64,000 bases of DNA from positions 1-64,000 of the forward strand of contig NCSJ02000103.1 in the NCBI GenBank assembly GCA_002812745.2. The letters run 5' to 3'. Positions 1 through 13,200 of this stretch are shown here, one piece after another. The stretch is from Scytalidium lignicola (Eukaryota > Ascomycota > Leotiomycetes). Positions within the stretch are counted from its first letter, which is position 1; every line of letters begins with the position of its first letter. Position numbers and translations under genes: made by a program. The notes below the pieces were generated by a model that was not told the origin of the DNA, ran no database searches, and worked only from the letters and a program-made list of their open reading frames with translations.

Positions 1-78
1 AACTTTTAAAACATTCCTTCTCTTCTACTTGATCAAAGACCATAAGAAGTTTGAACTCAAGAATTTTAGTTAAATTAA

Positions 79-1339
79 TCAATCAACCAGGAAAACCGAC
101 TGCAAAACAACAAACGCCTGAGCCGCACTCCCAGCAAATGAAACTGTCGCGCTCCACTCCGTAGGCACCACAAGATACAAAGGTATCGCAGCAAGAGCAC
201 AAGCAGAACTCATCCCTACAAAGCCCCATGTCCAAAACCACGGCTGCCGGGGAAGTCGAGACCGAGTGAGGAGGGAGGCGACGATGGTTAGCAGGCCGAC
301 TACTTGGAGGATGGAGTTTTGGATCAGGAACCAGAAATCGGCATCGGATCTTCTACCGGCGAGGTGTGGTGATTGCTTCCAGGCTATTGCGCCTGGGATG
401 CCGGCGAGGAAGACTAGAATTGAGACGAGGGCTGTGATGGTTGGGTTCCACTATGAGATGGTGGTGTTAGTTGAGAGAGGGAGAGTTTAGGGGAGGGAGA
501 GGGTTAGTGGTAATGGGGTATTTACTTTGTTTGACTTTTGGTCATATGCTGTGGTTATGTTTGTGGGAGTTTTGTCTTGAAAGGGGGGTATTGGAGTTGC
601 TGGGTTTCCGGGGGTATGTTTTGATTTCCTTCGTTGTCGAACCTTTTCTAAGGCTTCTTCGTACTCCTTAGGTGTGACATTGGGTTGGTAACGTCCAGCC
701 TGTGGTCCTACTTTCCCAAGATCTTGTAAATATATGACGGCATTCCTGGGGCATTCATTATATATTAGTTGTTGAAGAAAAGAGGTCAATTTAGGGAGGC
801 TCATACAGTCGATCTTCAAGTTCGTCCGAAAAACTGCCCATCATATCGTCTCGTTCTTTGATAAATTCAGGAATATCCTCTAAGAAAGTATCCAATATCT
901 TGAATTTCTTCATCATGGCGATTACAATGACCGATTCTTCGGCATTGAAAAGTTGAGGTGCCTCAAAAGCTGCTAGGACTACTTGAACAGCGGCTTTTTG
1001 GATCAGATTAATTCGAGATCTCCATACCGTCTTCATAATGTCTGTAGTTTGGAGGAATTTCTCTTCAATGAATGCTAGCGTTATAGTCCAAGCATCTATG
1101 TCACTTGGAGATCCTGATAAATATTGCATCATGCTTTCGTAGTTGTAGTTTGACTCCTCGCACGGTTTCGAAGCATCTTGTAGATCATTTATGTATACTT
1201 CAATGGCATCTAAAGGCTGAGGAGGATATATAGTTCTTATCGTTTTCTGAGCTACCGCAACAACAGCGCCATCTAATTCTGCCATTGCAATAACAAGCTT
1301 TTTAGTGCTTCTTACGCTTGTTTTGTTTTCTTCGGCCAT
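79..1339 (-). CDS. Unknown protein with four C-terminal membrane segments
   Basis: Spliced by eye from three exons (1339-807, 745-526, 450-79), giving 374 residues; both junctions keep frame and have GTATGA/GTAAAT donors and CAG/TAG acceptors. I chose the ATG at 1339 because the in-frame codon upstream of it is GTG, not ATG. Residues 1-250 are soluble, mixed helical and end in a basic, Pro-rich stretch. The last exon encodes four hydrophobic segments at about 255-275, 290-312, 323-345 and 350-370, each long enough to span a membrane. I recognise no domain. The soluble-head plus TM-tail plan is common in lineage-specific fungal proteins. The 5' end could have another exon that I missed. Confidence 0.6.
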
Positions 1340-2427
1340 CGCTCCTGAAGCCACCCATCTCCCAAGCTTTAGTATCGTCCCATTATCACAGTTCAGTCAA
1401 CGAACTAGAGCTTCGCTGGAGGATTGGAGCAGAGCCTTGATAAGGAAGCTGATTGGGCAATTATAAACAAAAATTAGAACAGGTAAAATATGCAATGCTA
1501 TTTCTCAGCGAGTGAGATGGCTGCAAGTCAATCGGACTCCTATGCTCACCTACAAAATTATTCTGAATGAAATCTTAGATAATTGAGAAGAATCCCCAGT
1601 CCTCTATTCCACGGATGACTTGAGGAAAAGAAATAAGAGGCAAGGCTCCATGGGTGTTGATAGCAATGTTTTTTGCAAGGGAAACGAAATCTCATAGGGC
1701 AGACTTAGAGAACACAACTATAATTGAAAAGACCGAATAACCGGCCGGTAGTGAGTATATAAACTACAGGTTGAAAGAAAATTCTTCAACTTTTTTACAG
1801 ATTCAGGAGCAAATAATGAGATGCAGCCAACCGCAGAGCCTGGATGGTGAAACATCCAGCCTGACCTCCTGACAACGCAGCATCTTAAGCGCCTAATGTT
1901 TTGCTTGTGAGCCTTGTTCTGTAGGGGTCGCAGCTGCATGCCTCAAGAATTTACTTCAAACATGATATATCCGGTAAAATTAAAGAGCACTCTATGTAAG
2001 AAGCCATCAATAACTTCTCTGAGTGATTCGAGTAGAAGAGACTGTTTAAAGTGAGAGCTTGAGCCAAGCTCAAAGAAGGGTCTGTGATTAGGTAAACATT
2101 TATGATCATGTGATTGGGAAGGTTCGAATATCACGTGCCGCTCACATCGCCGCCGACTCCTAAAAACGTGAGGAATCCGAACTTGGCCTATTTCTTGCCT
2201 GCGATTGGAAAGGAGGTCCTGTACAGTAATGTAATTGACCGAGACTCTCCACGAATAGAGTGGAGTCGTGATTATACTGTAGTAAGTAACGCCACATCTG
2301 ACAGGCGACCACAAATGATTGATAGTGGCGATGTGACTAATTGGAACTTCGTAAATTGTCTCTCTTATGATGGATCGTTATTCGGAGATTTTGTCGAGCT
2401 TGATGTGCTCGGTACTTGAACTGCTTT
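1340..2427. other. Intergenic, no supported gene
   Basis: Several short overlapping open frames occur on both strands, but none shows a recognisable domain or a consistent splice model. Probably the promoter of the four-TM gene plus non-coding DNA. Confidence 0.4.
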
Positions 2428-2730
2428 TTATATATATTTGGAGAAGTTACGGACGTACTTGTAAGCAACTTTGAGATAGTCTGTCTTGGCTGGGTGTGGC
2501 GCTTTTGCTTGAATCTCCAAAACTTTGGATGCCAAGTCACAGTAGAAAGCTTGTAGAGCGGTACCTGTATGGCCATCTGGGCGAGCGACGTTTGTACTTG
2601 GCTTGAGAAGCGGAACGTTTGGAATTTGGAAAGATGCTGCGACGGATCGTGCCGAGTTCTTGAAGCTGGGGATATATACCGGCAGACCGGCATGTGCCTT
2701 TCCTAAAAGATCTGATAAAAGTACGGACAT
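2428..2730 (-). CDS. Small hypothetical protein (100 aa), uncertain
   Basis: An ATG-started frame of 100 codons begins MSVLLSDLLGKA and ends in a lysine/tyrosine-rich tail. Its composition (balanced hydrophobic and charged residues, Pro-rich middle) is more protein-like than the overlapping frames, which are Arg/Ser/His-rich. I do not recognise it, and it could be one exon of a larger gene; a GTACGT donor-like site lies near its 3' end. No neighbour gives functional context. It may equally be chance. Confidence 0.25.
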   Translation of the reverse strand: MSVLLSDLLGKAHAGLPVYIPSFKNSARSVAASFQIPNVPLLKPSTNVARPDGHTGTALQAFYCDLASKVLEIQAKAPHPAKTDYLKVAYKYVRNFSKYI

Positions 2731-4392
2731 ATCAACACGGCATTTGTGGAAGATCTATTGCATCTTTACACACCTGATCACCGAGACTCTTTCCTGCGGC
2801 TGTTCTAACCTGTTCAAGGCTCGCCGGTTAGTGCGCATGGTTAGGAAGCGAGATAAGTACCGTGGATACCTATTTCGTAGGATACCGTGCGCTGATGGAT
2901 TGCTGTGGATTCCAGATTAAACTATTAATGCTGTAAGAAATTGCGTTTCTGTTCGTAAATTCGTAGGGTTTGCCAACCCAACCAGCAAAGCCGCAAAGTA
3001 AGCTGCAGCCATCTGGCGTTCGTGGCGTTGGAGATCGCGCTTCCACGTGACTTCGATTCGCCAAAAGAACACGAACCGGCACCTCCTCTCTCCACAGGTA
3101 CTGTAACTAACGCCGTACAAGTCTCGTGTCTTATCTGTTGAACACAACAGCTCACACCATTATAAATTTGCGATTCAATAGTTGCACCAGTACGGTACTG
3201 CACCGCTAACCGGCCAAGAAGCCTTCGCGGCGCAATTGATCCTACGACTAGGTACAGGTGAGGATAGGGTGCTGCCAAGAGGAGTCTTTGGTAGTTTATG
3301 GCCTTGGTTTTGTCTAACAGCGGAAGGTGGACAGGAGACCATCTGCCAGATTGAAACGCTTTTCTCTCTCCAGATTCAAGGCCATCCAGGACTGGCAGGT
3401 TCATGGACGTTCTAAATAAAGGGTAATCATTGGGGACGCAGAAAAGCTGGAGATGGCAGGAGAGGCGTCCTTACAAATAAAGTTACCGGTAACTTGGGCT
3501 TGTTTGCCTCAACATCTCCCCAGGATCAAGCAAGTTCGGTGCTACTTGTGTTGGATTAGTGCCCGGATCTCCGCTGCGATCGGGCTCATGATTTGCATCT
3601 GCCTTTCGCCCCTTGAGTGCTGTCACTTGGTCGCATTCGTCGCATTCGTCGCATTCGTTGCACTACATCAGAATCATCAGGATCCGAGCCGTATTTGAGC
3701 ACCTGTGGAACGGCTATCGGAGAACACCGTGGATGACCTAACTCAGTACACGCTCAGTGATACGGCTTGAAGGTTGTGTTTGAAGGCTTCCATTGGATCG
3801 AGCTATGAGGCCTCTGCTGCTGGAGGAGCGAAGCACGGAGAGGCGGCGTCCCCTATCAGGAAGGTCAGAGTCCCGCCCGATAAGGGTTGTTTAGCGAGTC
3901 CCATTCAGCTGTTATGATTGGCTGATGGGGCGAGCTGGGCAAATCTCACCCCCCAAAAATTCCTGCATCTTTCTCGCTGCGGCTGTGCCGGTTATCTGAA
4001 GCGTCTTGGCTTGCCGCAATAGTGGCTTTCCTTATCTCTGTGGATCGCTCTTTCTAAGCACTCTTCCTCGTCTTCCTAGTCCAAGTGCCAGTCCTCCACG
4101 GTCCTCCTAGTCCTCTCAAGGGTCGAGGGCTGAGATGCTGCAACGGATACACTTCTCGAATCGTTCTAGGTCCCACGGCCATCCCGCTGGGGACGCCAAT
4201 GTACCTCTTGCCCACAGTTGCCGCATCGCCGCGATGGCGATCATATGTAAGGAGCTCTCTTCCTCTCTCCATGAAGCCCGGTCCCTTCTGGAAGTCTTCT
4301 TTGCATTCAACTGCAACCCTGCCTCTCTGTCATTTTCCTTCTTGTTCTCCTTGTTGTTGCTGTGTCGCGTGACAGCCTAGGACTTCAACAAT
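2731..4392. other. Long intergenic region upstream of the permease
   Basis: No supported gene. The last 400 bases are pyrimidine-rich (many CTCT/TCCTC runs) and are probably the promoter and 5' UTR of the NCS1 permease. An inverted CCAAT box (ATTGG) lies at 3917-3921. A short 9-bp tandem repeat lies at 3631-3662. Confidence 0.4.
3631..3662. repeat. 9-bp tandem repeat
   Basis: The unit TCGCATTCG is repeated about 3.5 times with one T/C change in the last copy. It is intergenic, and no function is visible. Confidence 0.7.
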
Positions 4393-6171
4393 ATGGCAGA
4401 TTTCGTCCACGGCGATGCTGCCGTCGCAGAACATGCGCGCGAGCATGCTGAGCAGCACGCCCATGACCGCGACATCGAGAAAGAAGCGGCTTCACCAGAT
4501 ATCAAGTCCTCTCATGAGGGCGTCGTCTCGGGATCAGAGCATGATCTGGAGACGGCATCGGCCGAACGTATTCGGGCTAGAGATCTACAGAAATCGTTAC
4601 CCATCCTTCGCACCCTGCGCAAAGGCGAGGAATGGCTGGATGCGAAAATGGGAATCGAAACTCAGGGTATCGACCGTATTAAGGAGGAGGACAAAAAACC
4701 CCCGAGCATCATCAATGTCTTTCTCCTGTGGTGGAGTATGACGCTCCATGTTGGCACGTTGCCAATTGGCATTCTCGGCCCCGAATTCGGGTTGAGTTTG
4801 GGACAGAGCGTAGCTGGTATTGTTGTCGGGACGATGTTGGGAGCTGCCTGTACGGCTGCCTGTGGAATGTTGGGCCCAAAGGTATGGGCTACTTGAGGGT
4901 TCTTTTTGGTTCATGTTCCGTGTTAACAGTTCTTAGCTGGGGCTCCGTGCTATTGCTACATCCAGATATTCCTTTGGTTTTTATGGTGCCTACATCTGCT
5001 CCGTCCTTAACGTCATTATTGGCATTGGTTTCGCTGTCGTGAACGTCGTAGTGTGCGGTCAGATCCTCTCTGCCGTATCGGACTACACGATGACGATTGC
5101 TGTAGGCTGCGTTATTATTTCTGTAGTCTCATACGTCGTCTCAATCTTCGGCTTTGCCATCATTCATACCTACGAGAAGTATGCTTGGATCGGCTCCACT
5201 ATCTTGATGTGTGTCTTGATCGGACAGGCCGCACCATACGTCCACCCTTCTATTCCAGCAGAAGATACCGGCCTGGGTCTGTCAGGTTCATTCTTGAGCT
5301 TCCTGGCCATCAACTTTTCTAGTGCCTCGGGATGGTGTTCTATTGCAAGCGATTATTATTGCAATTATCCTGCTAACACCAAGTCCTGGAAAATATTCTT
5401 CCTCACCCTCTTCGGTATCTCCTTCCCCACCATCTTCGTCACTACCATCGGTGCCTGCCTTGGTAATGCAGCTGTTTCGGCCGCGGATCTTAATCCCATC
5501 CTCGGTGCAGCATACGAAGATCATGGCCTTGGTGGGTTGATTAGAGAAGTCTATCACCCTATTGGATGGTCAAAGTTCGCATTGGTGATTATTACCTTCT
5601 CTGTCGTAGGGAACAACGTGGCCGTTCTTTATTCCTCCGGCCTTAGCATGCAACTCTTTGGTCACTACTTCCATGCCATTCCCCGATTCATCTGGAGTTT
5701 CCTCTGTGTTCTCGTCTTGGCTATCCTAGCTATCGCTGGAAGACAACATCTCTCTACCATAGTGTCGAATTTCGTCAGCTTGCTGGGTTATTGGACCGTC
5801 TCCTTCACATTTATCTTGATGATTGAGGATAAGTTCTTCAGGAGGAAAGAAGGATATAACCTTCACATTTGGGATGACCCAAAGAAACTCCCATGGGGAA
5901 TAGCAGCTGTTTTGGCACTATTGTCGGGCTACTTGGCCGGAGGAGTTACCGGAATGGCTCAGACTTGGTATATTGGTATGTATATTTTTACTTCCACAAT
6001 CCATCCCCTTTTGCATCGGGGTTTCAGAACTTTACTAATGAGATTAAAGGCCCCATCGCAGCTAAATTCGGTGGTTTTGGTGGTGATGTTGGCATATATC
6101 TCTCTGGAGTTATCACTCTGCTTGTTTATCCCATTGCCCGTTATTACGAGAGAAAGTATTTCGGCAAATAA
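4393..6171 (+). CDS. NCS1-family purine/cytosine permease
   Basis: Three exons (4393-4881, 4937-5975, 6050-6171) give 549 residues. This is a plasma-membrane proton symporter of the nucleobase-cation-symport-1 family (Fcy2/FcyB/Tpn1 type), expected to import cytosine, purines or a related vitamer. The first 60 residues are His/Ala/Glu-rich and cytosolic. The family core starts near residue 110 (PPSIINVFLLWWS) and is followed by about 12 hydrophobic segments. The first junction rebuilds the conserved G-L-R-x-x-x-x-S-R-Y-S-F-G loop after TM2, which fixes the splice. The second intron has a textbook TACTAATG branch site. The C-terminus ends in a basic ERKYFGK tail. The exact substrate cannot be read from the sequence. 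Confidence 0.92.
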
Positions 6172-7087
6172 GTGAGCAAATGTATCGCGATGGGATTGAT
6201 TCACGCATAGCGCTCGACTTTTAAGTTGAATGTATTCATAGATGTTATGAGAACTTGTAATCTTGTCTTGTTCTAATTTGGAAGCNAAAAAAAAGTGATT
6301 GAGCTCCTTCCATTCAGTTTCTCTAAGGACTGGTAGATTTTGAGTTTTGAGTCTAATGTTAAGTGAANTTTTTTTCGTTATTTACTCAGTTGATTATACC
6401 CTTTTGAACCCGTGTACAATCAAGATCCTTGGAAACCGTCACATGTGCGGTTTTGACGCAAGAGGAACTGTTCAATATTAGGTGGAGATATATGTACAAA
6501 TGCTCTGTCCAGAGATGCTAATACGTATCTTGTTCAACACAACATCATTACACTTAAGTACAGTATTCCCTGCTATAGTTTTAGGGTTCGATATCATTCT
6601 ACTTATCCTTGTACCTTTGTTGTAAACGCCGAAAGAGTGGATGTATACAAATATCTATTCATCCCATTCCTGTCTAGTGAGGAAGTCGTCAGTCGACTTA
6701 CAGGGGGGGTTCCTTCCCCTTTTTGCCCTCTGTGCCGAAGCGGAAGCGAGGAGCCGGCGATTATATGCTGTCGAACTCTGCTTCCCTACAATAACATCCC
6801 TCCTACTGTAATTAACTCTAGCTCACCCAAAAAAATCGATCAAAACCGCCCAATCTGACGTACAATATTCGGAATAGACGGAATCAAAAAGGTACTCCTG
6901 CTTATAATTCACATGAAACAGTTATGGATCGCCAATTGCATGTTATTGCTTGTTTAAAATTCGATTAAGGTATCTAATACATGCCACCCATTGATATTTG
7001 ACATCTCCTGCAGCTAGGCTCGCCTATTCGCTATGAAAGTAAAAATATAACAGAAAGACATTAATACTTTTGAAGCCAACATACAAA
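6172..7087. other. Intergenic, convergent 3' ends
   Basis: Lies between the permease (+) and the ChAP gene (-), so it holds two 3' UTRs. Two single Ns (6286, 6368) sit beside A and T runs. No gene is supported. Confidence 0.5.
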
Positions 7088-9451
7088 TCATCCCTCGGTG
7101 CCACTGCTTCGGAAAGCAGCACAGAGCGCTGCATAATGATGTGTCAAATCAAGCACATTCTGCGGCAAGCTCGTTGCTTGGATAATGCTCCTCACTTTAA
7201 CTGCTCCTTCGTCTTCAATGAGAGTTCGAATGGTGTAGAGAAGTTCTGGAGAGAACTCTGAATACCAACGATATTGCCATGTCACTAGTCTGATAGTAGC
7301 TGCAACAATTTCTCTCGTGCTCTTGGTTTTCTCAAATTCGTGAAGTATACCAGTTAAAGCCTTTGGCGAGAAGCGGATAGTGAGACAAGCCCGGTACGCT
7401 TCAGCAGCTTCCTCATGGTGATGTAAACGCTCGGCGAGGGAGCCCAGGATCTCCCATTCTTCAGCTGATTTCTTATATTGGATGCTCTGGGCTCGGTATT
7501 GAGCCATTTCTGTGCGCCAGATGGTGTATATACGAAGATCTTCATAGAGGACCATGAATAGGCTGTCAAGCCAGCGTTCACAGAGCCGTTTATTGTTAAA
7601 TCGAGCTAGCTGTTCTTCAGTGGCGTCATTCTAATTTTCAAGTTAGCTAGTGTGAATGCTCAATCTTGGAAGGGAAGTATCTAACCTCCTCATTACCTGC
7701 CTTTACCTCCTCAGCTGTGACGGTGTGAGATGGCTTTTCCATTGAGTTGTTGACATCGACTGTCGCTTCATTATTACGGGAACTAGCAGATTCTCCCCCA
7801 TTTGCAACATTTTCGTCACCATCTTCATGTTCATCCTTGCTACCGTTGACTTTCGGACTCGGGCTTCCTCTAATAACATCAGTGCTAGCATTTCTTTTGC
7901 TCTCGTTTTGATGAGTAACAGATGGTTGTTTTTCACTACGGTATTCCTCTTCCATGACGAAGACGCTGCTTCGAATTTTGAGTAGTTGGTCCCACCCAAT
8001 CTTCTTGGTCATTTCTGTCAGTATACTATAAGCATGTTTAAATGTGCCTTTGTATTGAGCTGCTCGAAGGCCATGTAAACTTGGATGGACCTGCTCCCCA
8101 TACTTGGACTCGGGCTCACTATCAATTTCATCTAGCCTGGTCTCAGGTAGAGTTGGGAGATAGACATCTCGTGGTTCTGGCATAATCGGAGCATCTTTGT
8201 CTTGATAGGTGAACATTGGGCATGAGTTCAAGGTTGTTAGGGCATTTTCCCAGTCTTCCATAGCAACATAAACCTCCGCCAAACGTGCCCAGGTGAGAAA
8301 TTCACTTGGAGCGGCAACTGTGCTTCGATCTGCGCAACCGAGAGCCATCTTCAGTCTTTCTTCTTTCAGCTCGGGAGTGTTTGGATTAAGCGCCTTTTTC
8401 TTCAAAAACTCCGCCTGGGTGTCAAGCATGACGTAGTCCATGGGTGATTGCTTAACCGCTTCATGTAAAACTCTCACACCTTGTACTTCTTCATTACCCA
8501 TGAACATGACCTTTGCGAGAAGAGAAGTCACTTCTATGTTCTTTGTTCTTAGCTTTTCAAATAGATTAATACCGGATGCGTACCGCCCTGTCGTATGGAA
8601 GTACTTTAAGAGGCCAGAGGTGAGATGATTAGAAACATTGTTTGGAACCTGGACTACCGAATCCGAACCTAGCTGCCACCCTACTGAATGTTAGCAAAGC
8701 TTTAGATAGTCCGAAAGCTCCATTTACCCCTGAAGAATAAGTGTTCAGCCGCTGATAGGAACCTGTGCTCAGTTTCTGTATTTGTGACAGGATTAAATCG
8801 TCGAACGCCCATGATCTTTCTTATGGAATCCCCACTTCCATCGTCTGCATAAGAATATGCGCGAAGTACGCTGCAGAGATATGTTTCTAGCCATAACTCA
8901 TCCGTAGCATTTCTTTTGTCTCCCCTCTCGTCCACACAATAGCTCTCAACTGAGCCTGGAATTTTGACGTGTACCCGCATGTCAACGCGTGAAAAGGCAT
9001 TGTAGCAACTGAGAATATTAGTTATTTTCAGGCTCACTTGGAAGTGCTCATGTTTAAATACCAGTATATACCCTCGACTATTTTTGGTGCAGATTGCCCA
9101 CCTTCTTGATATGTCAAAGTATTGATGTAGGCTGCCAGACTTGCAGAAGAGGACGCATCAACACCTGTGACATGATGATATACTCCAATCTAAAAGCCAC
9201 ATTAGTCAACAATTTTCCCAAGACACGATCCCTTGAATAGCGACGCACCTGCTTGCCAGGGCTTCTCGGCGCCTGCTTAATCAATTGAACAAGATCAGGA
9301 GGCCCTAATTCGCGTAGAGTAGGAAGTGTCTCTGTTCGTGCGTCGGTGGACTCGTGTAGGACCTCTTCAGTGAGTCTACAGGACAGGTTAGCACTATCGA
9401 GGAGATGGGAATAATGAAGCTGACGTACTCAGGCACAGCCGGTGAAACCAT
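7088..9451 (-). CDS. ChAP family (Bch1/Bud7/Chs6-like) exomer cargo adaptor
   Basis: Six exons (9451-9429, 9375-9249, 9189-9062, 9008-8728, 8683-7686, 7630-7088) total 2,100 nt, or 699 residues. ChAPs pair with Chs5 in exomer, an Arf1-dependent coat that sorts selected cargo such as chitin synthase from the trans-Golgi to the plasma membrane. Diagnostic stretches are R-E-L-G-P-P-D-L near residue 25, 'GVYHHVTGVDASS' near 50, 'FSRVDMRVHVKIPGSVES' near 100, 'GWQLGSDS' at about 195, and a TPR-like helical half. A Ser/Asn/Glu-rich insert lies at about 410-490. Length and order match the family. The last intron's donor is ambiguous (GTAAAG or GTTAGA, both in frame). Intron 4 has a tandem CAG-TAG acceptor. 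The gene is divergent from HIR3. Confidence 0.93.
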
Positions 9452-10228
9452 CTTTATCTGCCACCTTGCGGAAGTCCCAATATGTCTATCGCCAAAGAGA
9501 GGTGAGCCTCTCTTTATTCGATAGATGCAATATCTGTACCAATTGAGATTGCCGGGACGGTATCTTTCGAAGTTAGGCGCAAAAGAGTGCTGCAGAGGTA
9601 GCTAAGCAGCTTCAAACACCTTTCACAATTAACACGACCGCCGTGATGAGTGTCCATAAGCTAGGACGCACGGTCCATCGATCCACCACTCAGCCTTGCG
9701 ATGGACAGCGGAAAATCAAAACCTCCGACGTTCGAAAGCGCATTCCCTACAATCATGGCATTCCGAGGATCAGCCGTGACAATTCACTGACACGCTTTGG
9801 TCTTTTGGCGCGCGTCAGCGATGGACCATAGGTTTCGCCGTTGAAAGTAATACTTTTCCAGCGATCAGGTCTTCACTATTGAACTTATTGAATGGGGACA
9901 AGAGTTTGTCCGCCAAGTACCCGTTTTAGGTGCCCGAAATTGCGCATTTTGATTACCTATTTCTGAACGAATAGACAAGATCTTTTGAGACCAGTGTCGA
10001 ATCATACAGATTAGGTGCTGTCATCGTTCTATTTATCTCATTGGAAACAACAATGGAGTGGGCGGTGCGGTAGCTACTTTGGAATCATAGCAGGAACGAC
10101 CTAGGCCACGTGAAATTAAAAAAAAACTGAGCAAGCTTCCTTTCGACGGCCACTTACACATTCATATTCCAGCCATTTCGGCCAGTTGACTACACCTGCT
10201 TCCGGCGCATACCTCGAAGCTGCTCAAG
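9452..10228. promoter_or_regulatory. Shared divergent promoter region, ChAP / HIR3
   Basis: 777 bp separate two outward-facing start codons. No ORF in it looks coding. An A-run followed by a pyrimidine-rich stretch precedes the HIR3 ATG. Bidirectional control is inferred only from geometry. Confidence 0.45.
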
Positions 10229-13200
10229 ATGGTAAGGCATCTATTCATAAGGTTAGTCTGCCAGCGCTGACTCTACTAGGCTACTTGGACAGCTTTAAAC
10301 ATCGAACCTGATGACCAAAGTGATGATGAGATTGACAACACCAAAGAACTGCAGGTAGGTTTTACAAGAGTTGGATATATGTATCTGTACTAATAATTGC
10401 TTGGTATCCAGATAGAAGAAGCTTTGAAACTCTACCAGACCGCTCTGAAGCTTCATTCCCAAGGTCCTCAACACTATGCGCAGGCTGCCGAAGCATACCG
10501 CAATCTTTTCAAATCCGAAATATTTCGATATCCAGAAAGCGTTACGGAATTTATTAGATACGAGGAACATCCAGAGCTTGAACTGGCGGATGAAGCAATT
10601 CCTCTGGACCTGGACATTGCTGTTGGAGTTGACGGGATCCCCAGCACTCTGCCGCAGATCCTATACCTCTCGTACAAGAACCACGGCCATTTCGTATTAG
10701 ATGCTCTCAAATATAATATCAAACGTCGAGATGCGGAACTGGTCTTGGGTAGAGCTGTTATCAACGATGAATGTCAGGGCGCTTTGAACGACTTCTCACT
10801 GGCTATTGCTAGTGACGAGTCGGATACGGAATTATGGAGACGTGCCGCTCGAATAGCAGCTTCTCTGGGCAGCCGGAGAGTTATGAGGTACTGCTTAGAG
10901 GCTGCTGTTGAAGTCGATGATGATCCTACTATTGCGGAAGTTGAACCTCCGTCACTTGAAGAGGGTTTTGCTGGAGAGCAGCTGAAGGAAGTATTGGAGG
11001 TCCTCGGAGATGAAATGGCATTGTCACACCCAATCATGGGTCCATTTTTGAGAAAAAGGTTACCGGTATATCTAACTAAACACTTGGATTTGTACCCATT
11101 TCTTGAAGATCCCACAAAAATTTTAGAGCCAGCTCCTTCGAAAACTGGAGACCAAGAACTATCTCCGACACGCAGCACTATAGAAGTACCTCAATATACT
11201 TGGACTTCATTAGGTGATGCTTTATGTCATGTACTACTTTCCTCTGAAGGATCCTCTGCAGGAGGAATATCGATTCATTTGCCAGAAGAGGATGATATCA
11301 ATGTAATGGACAACACGGAACCTCAAGCCCCCATAGAAGATCAGATTATGAAAGATGTTACGAGAACAGAGTCTCCAGACCAAGTTGGTGCAGGAATTTC
11401 TCTCCCGATTACGACTAGCTCCGAAGACAGGCCTGTTGAAATCGTGACTACAACAACGATTGTGCCAATTAAGGATGCTTCACCTGATAAGGAGATCGCT
11501 CTTCCCACAAGAAAAAGGTCACAGTCTACGGCCGGAATAAGGGAAACGCCAGAAGAAGATAATAGTACTCAGAAACGTAGTAAACGAATCAGGAACCGCG
11601 ATAGTACGACCGAAGGACTCGATTCTGCAGTGCAGTTTCTAGAACAGCTTAAACCCTTTGTTGAAGCTGATGAGCATCTATTTGGCTTTGTTGGTGGAGC
11701 TCTTAAAAAACTTGGTATTGAGAATCTAGGGACCCTCGAATCGCTTCAAGCAGCAATATCCTCTGAAGGCACCCCGGCCACAGAAGAGGCTCCATCTAGC
11801 ACGACGACGTTGAGGGATCTACGAGATATCTTACGGAGCTGGGATGACTCGAAAGCATCGACTTTTTTGAATGCAAATGCAGCAGATATACTTGGTTCAT
11901 CCGCGGGCAGTGCAAATGCAGGACTGGCGGCCTTCCTCGAAAATTCTAACACAGGCCCCCAAAAACTAAGCACTCTACCTCTTTTTTCTGCTACAGAAGG
12001 GCTTTCTGCGTTCAAACAAAAGGTTAATGAAAACTGGCTACCTCTTCAAGACGTCCTCTTCGACTGGTTATGCTATGTTCTCGGGACCTATCAGCATAGT
12101 TTATGGCCGGAAGACCTGAAAGTCTGTGTTGTTCATGTTATTAGTTATTTCCATTCGGACATATTTGATCGCTTCCAAATGAAGACCGAGAATATGTCTC
12201 ATCTTGAGGTAGGGAATCACTCAAGAAGGCGGACAGAAGACATAATTCAGACCCTCTTTGAATTACACCTTGATATCTATTCGAGGATCACCAATCCAAA
12301 CAGCATAGTAAATTATGAGACCCGGATCATGACAAAAGAACGATTAGATCGATGGGCTGAATTTTGTGCTGATGTAATCGGATCTCATGCGCAAGATGCT
12401 GCTGATGAGTTATCTTTGAGATACTTGTGGGCCTCTGTCTTTTATGCAACCATGGCTGAAGGTGTCTCGCGGGAGCATAAGGTTCTTTGCTGGTCTGACA
12501 TGAAGGCTCTCTTGCTAGAAGCCAACAATCCGGTCATCTTACTGCAGAACAATGCAGTGATTCCCGAAATCTCCGCAGCTGCAGCAGAGCGTGAAGTATC
12601 CCGGCTCACTACTATGGATTTTTTCTTCAATCTATTCCAGGCAGATAAGACCGATCCTCTTGTAATTATTGAGACACTAGAACCAGTTCTCGATCCAGAA
12701 TCAGCTTGTCAGCCTTCGGAATCGGAACTTGAAGAAGTTGAAACCGCGTCGGATGTTCCAGTTGATAACACACCAGAGTCGTTGCGAGATATGTGGAAGT
12801 TCTTGAAAGGAGGCAGCACATCACTACGCCTATTCCTTTGGCAACGCCTCCGCGAAGCATATTTGAGTATTGGATACACCACCAAAGTTTTCTCTTGCCA
12901 TCTCAAATGCATCGAAATTATTGTGAACGACCTGCAAAGTGACGACTATATTGAGAGCACAGAGGAGCCTCGCCGTCATAAGCTATTAATGTGGTTGAAA
13001 GCATTAGATGATCTTCTTGTCAAGTCACTGGGCCTTGCTCTCAACGATGCTGAGACATGTTTCGAAATCATTGATGATCGTCACATCAAATCAACTTGCG
13101 CTGCCATTGCGAAACTAAGCCGTATCCTTCATGTAGCAGCAATTTTTGAGGATGAAGTAAGAGTTGGAATGTTTCAGCTACCGCAAACTCCTGCATATGC

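Noticed and set aside
2870..3404. Overlapping minus-strand frames up to 159 codons
   Set aside because: Three frames overlap, all Arg/Ser/Cys-rich with no domain or splice support; typical chance frames.
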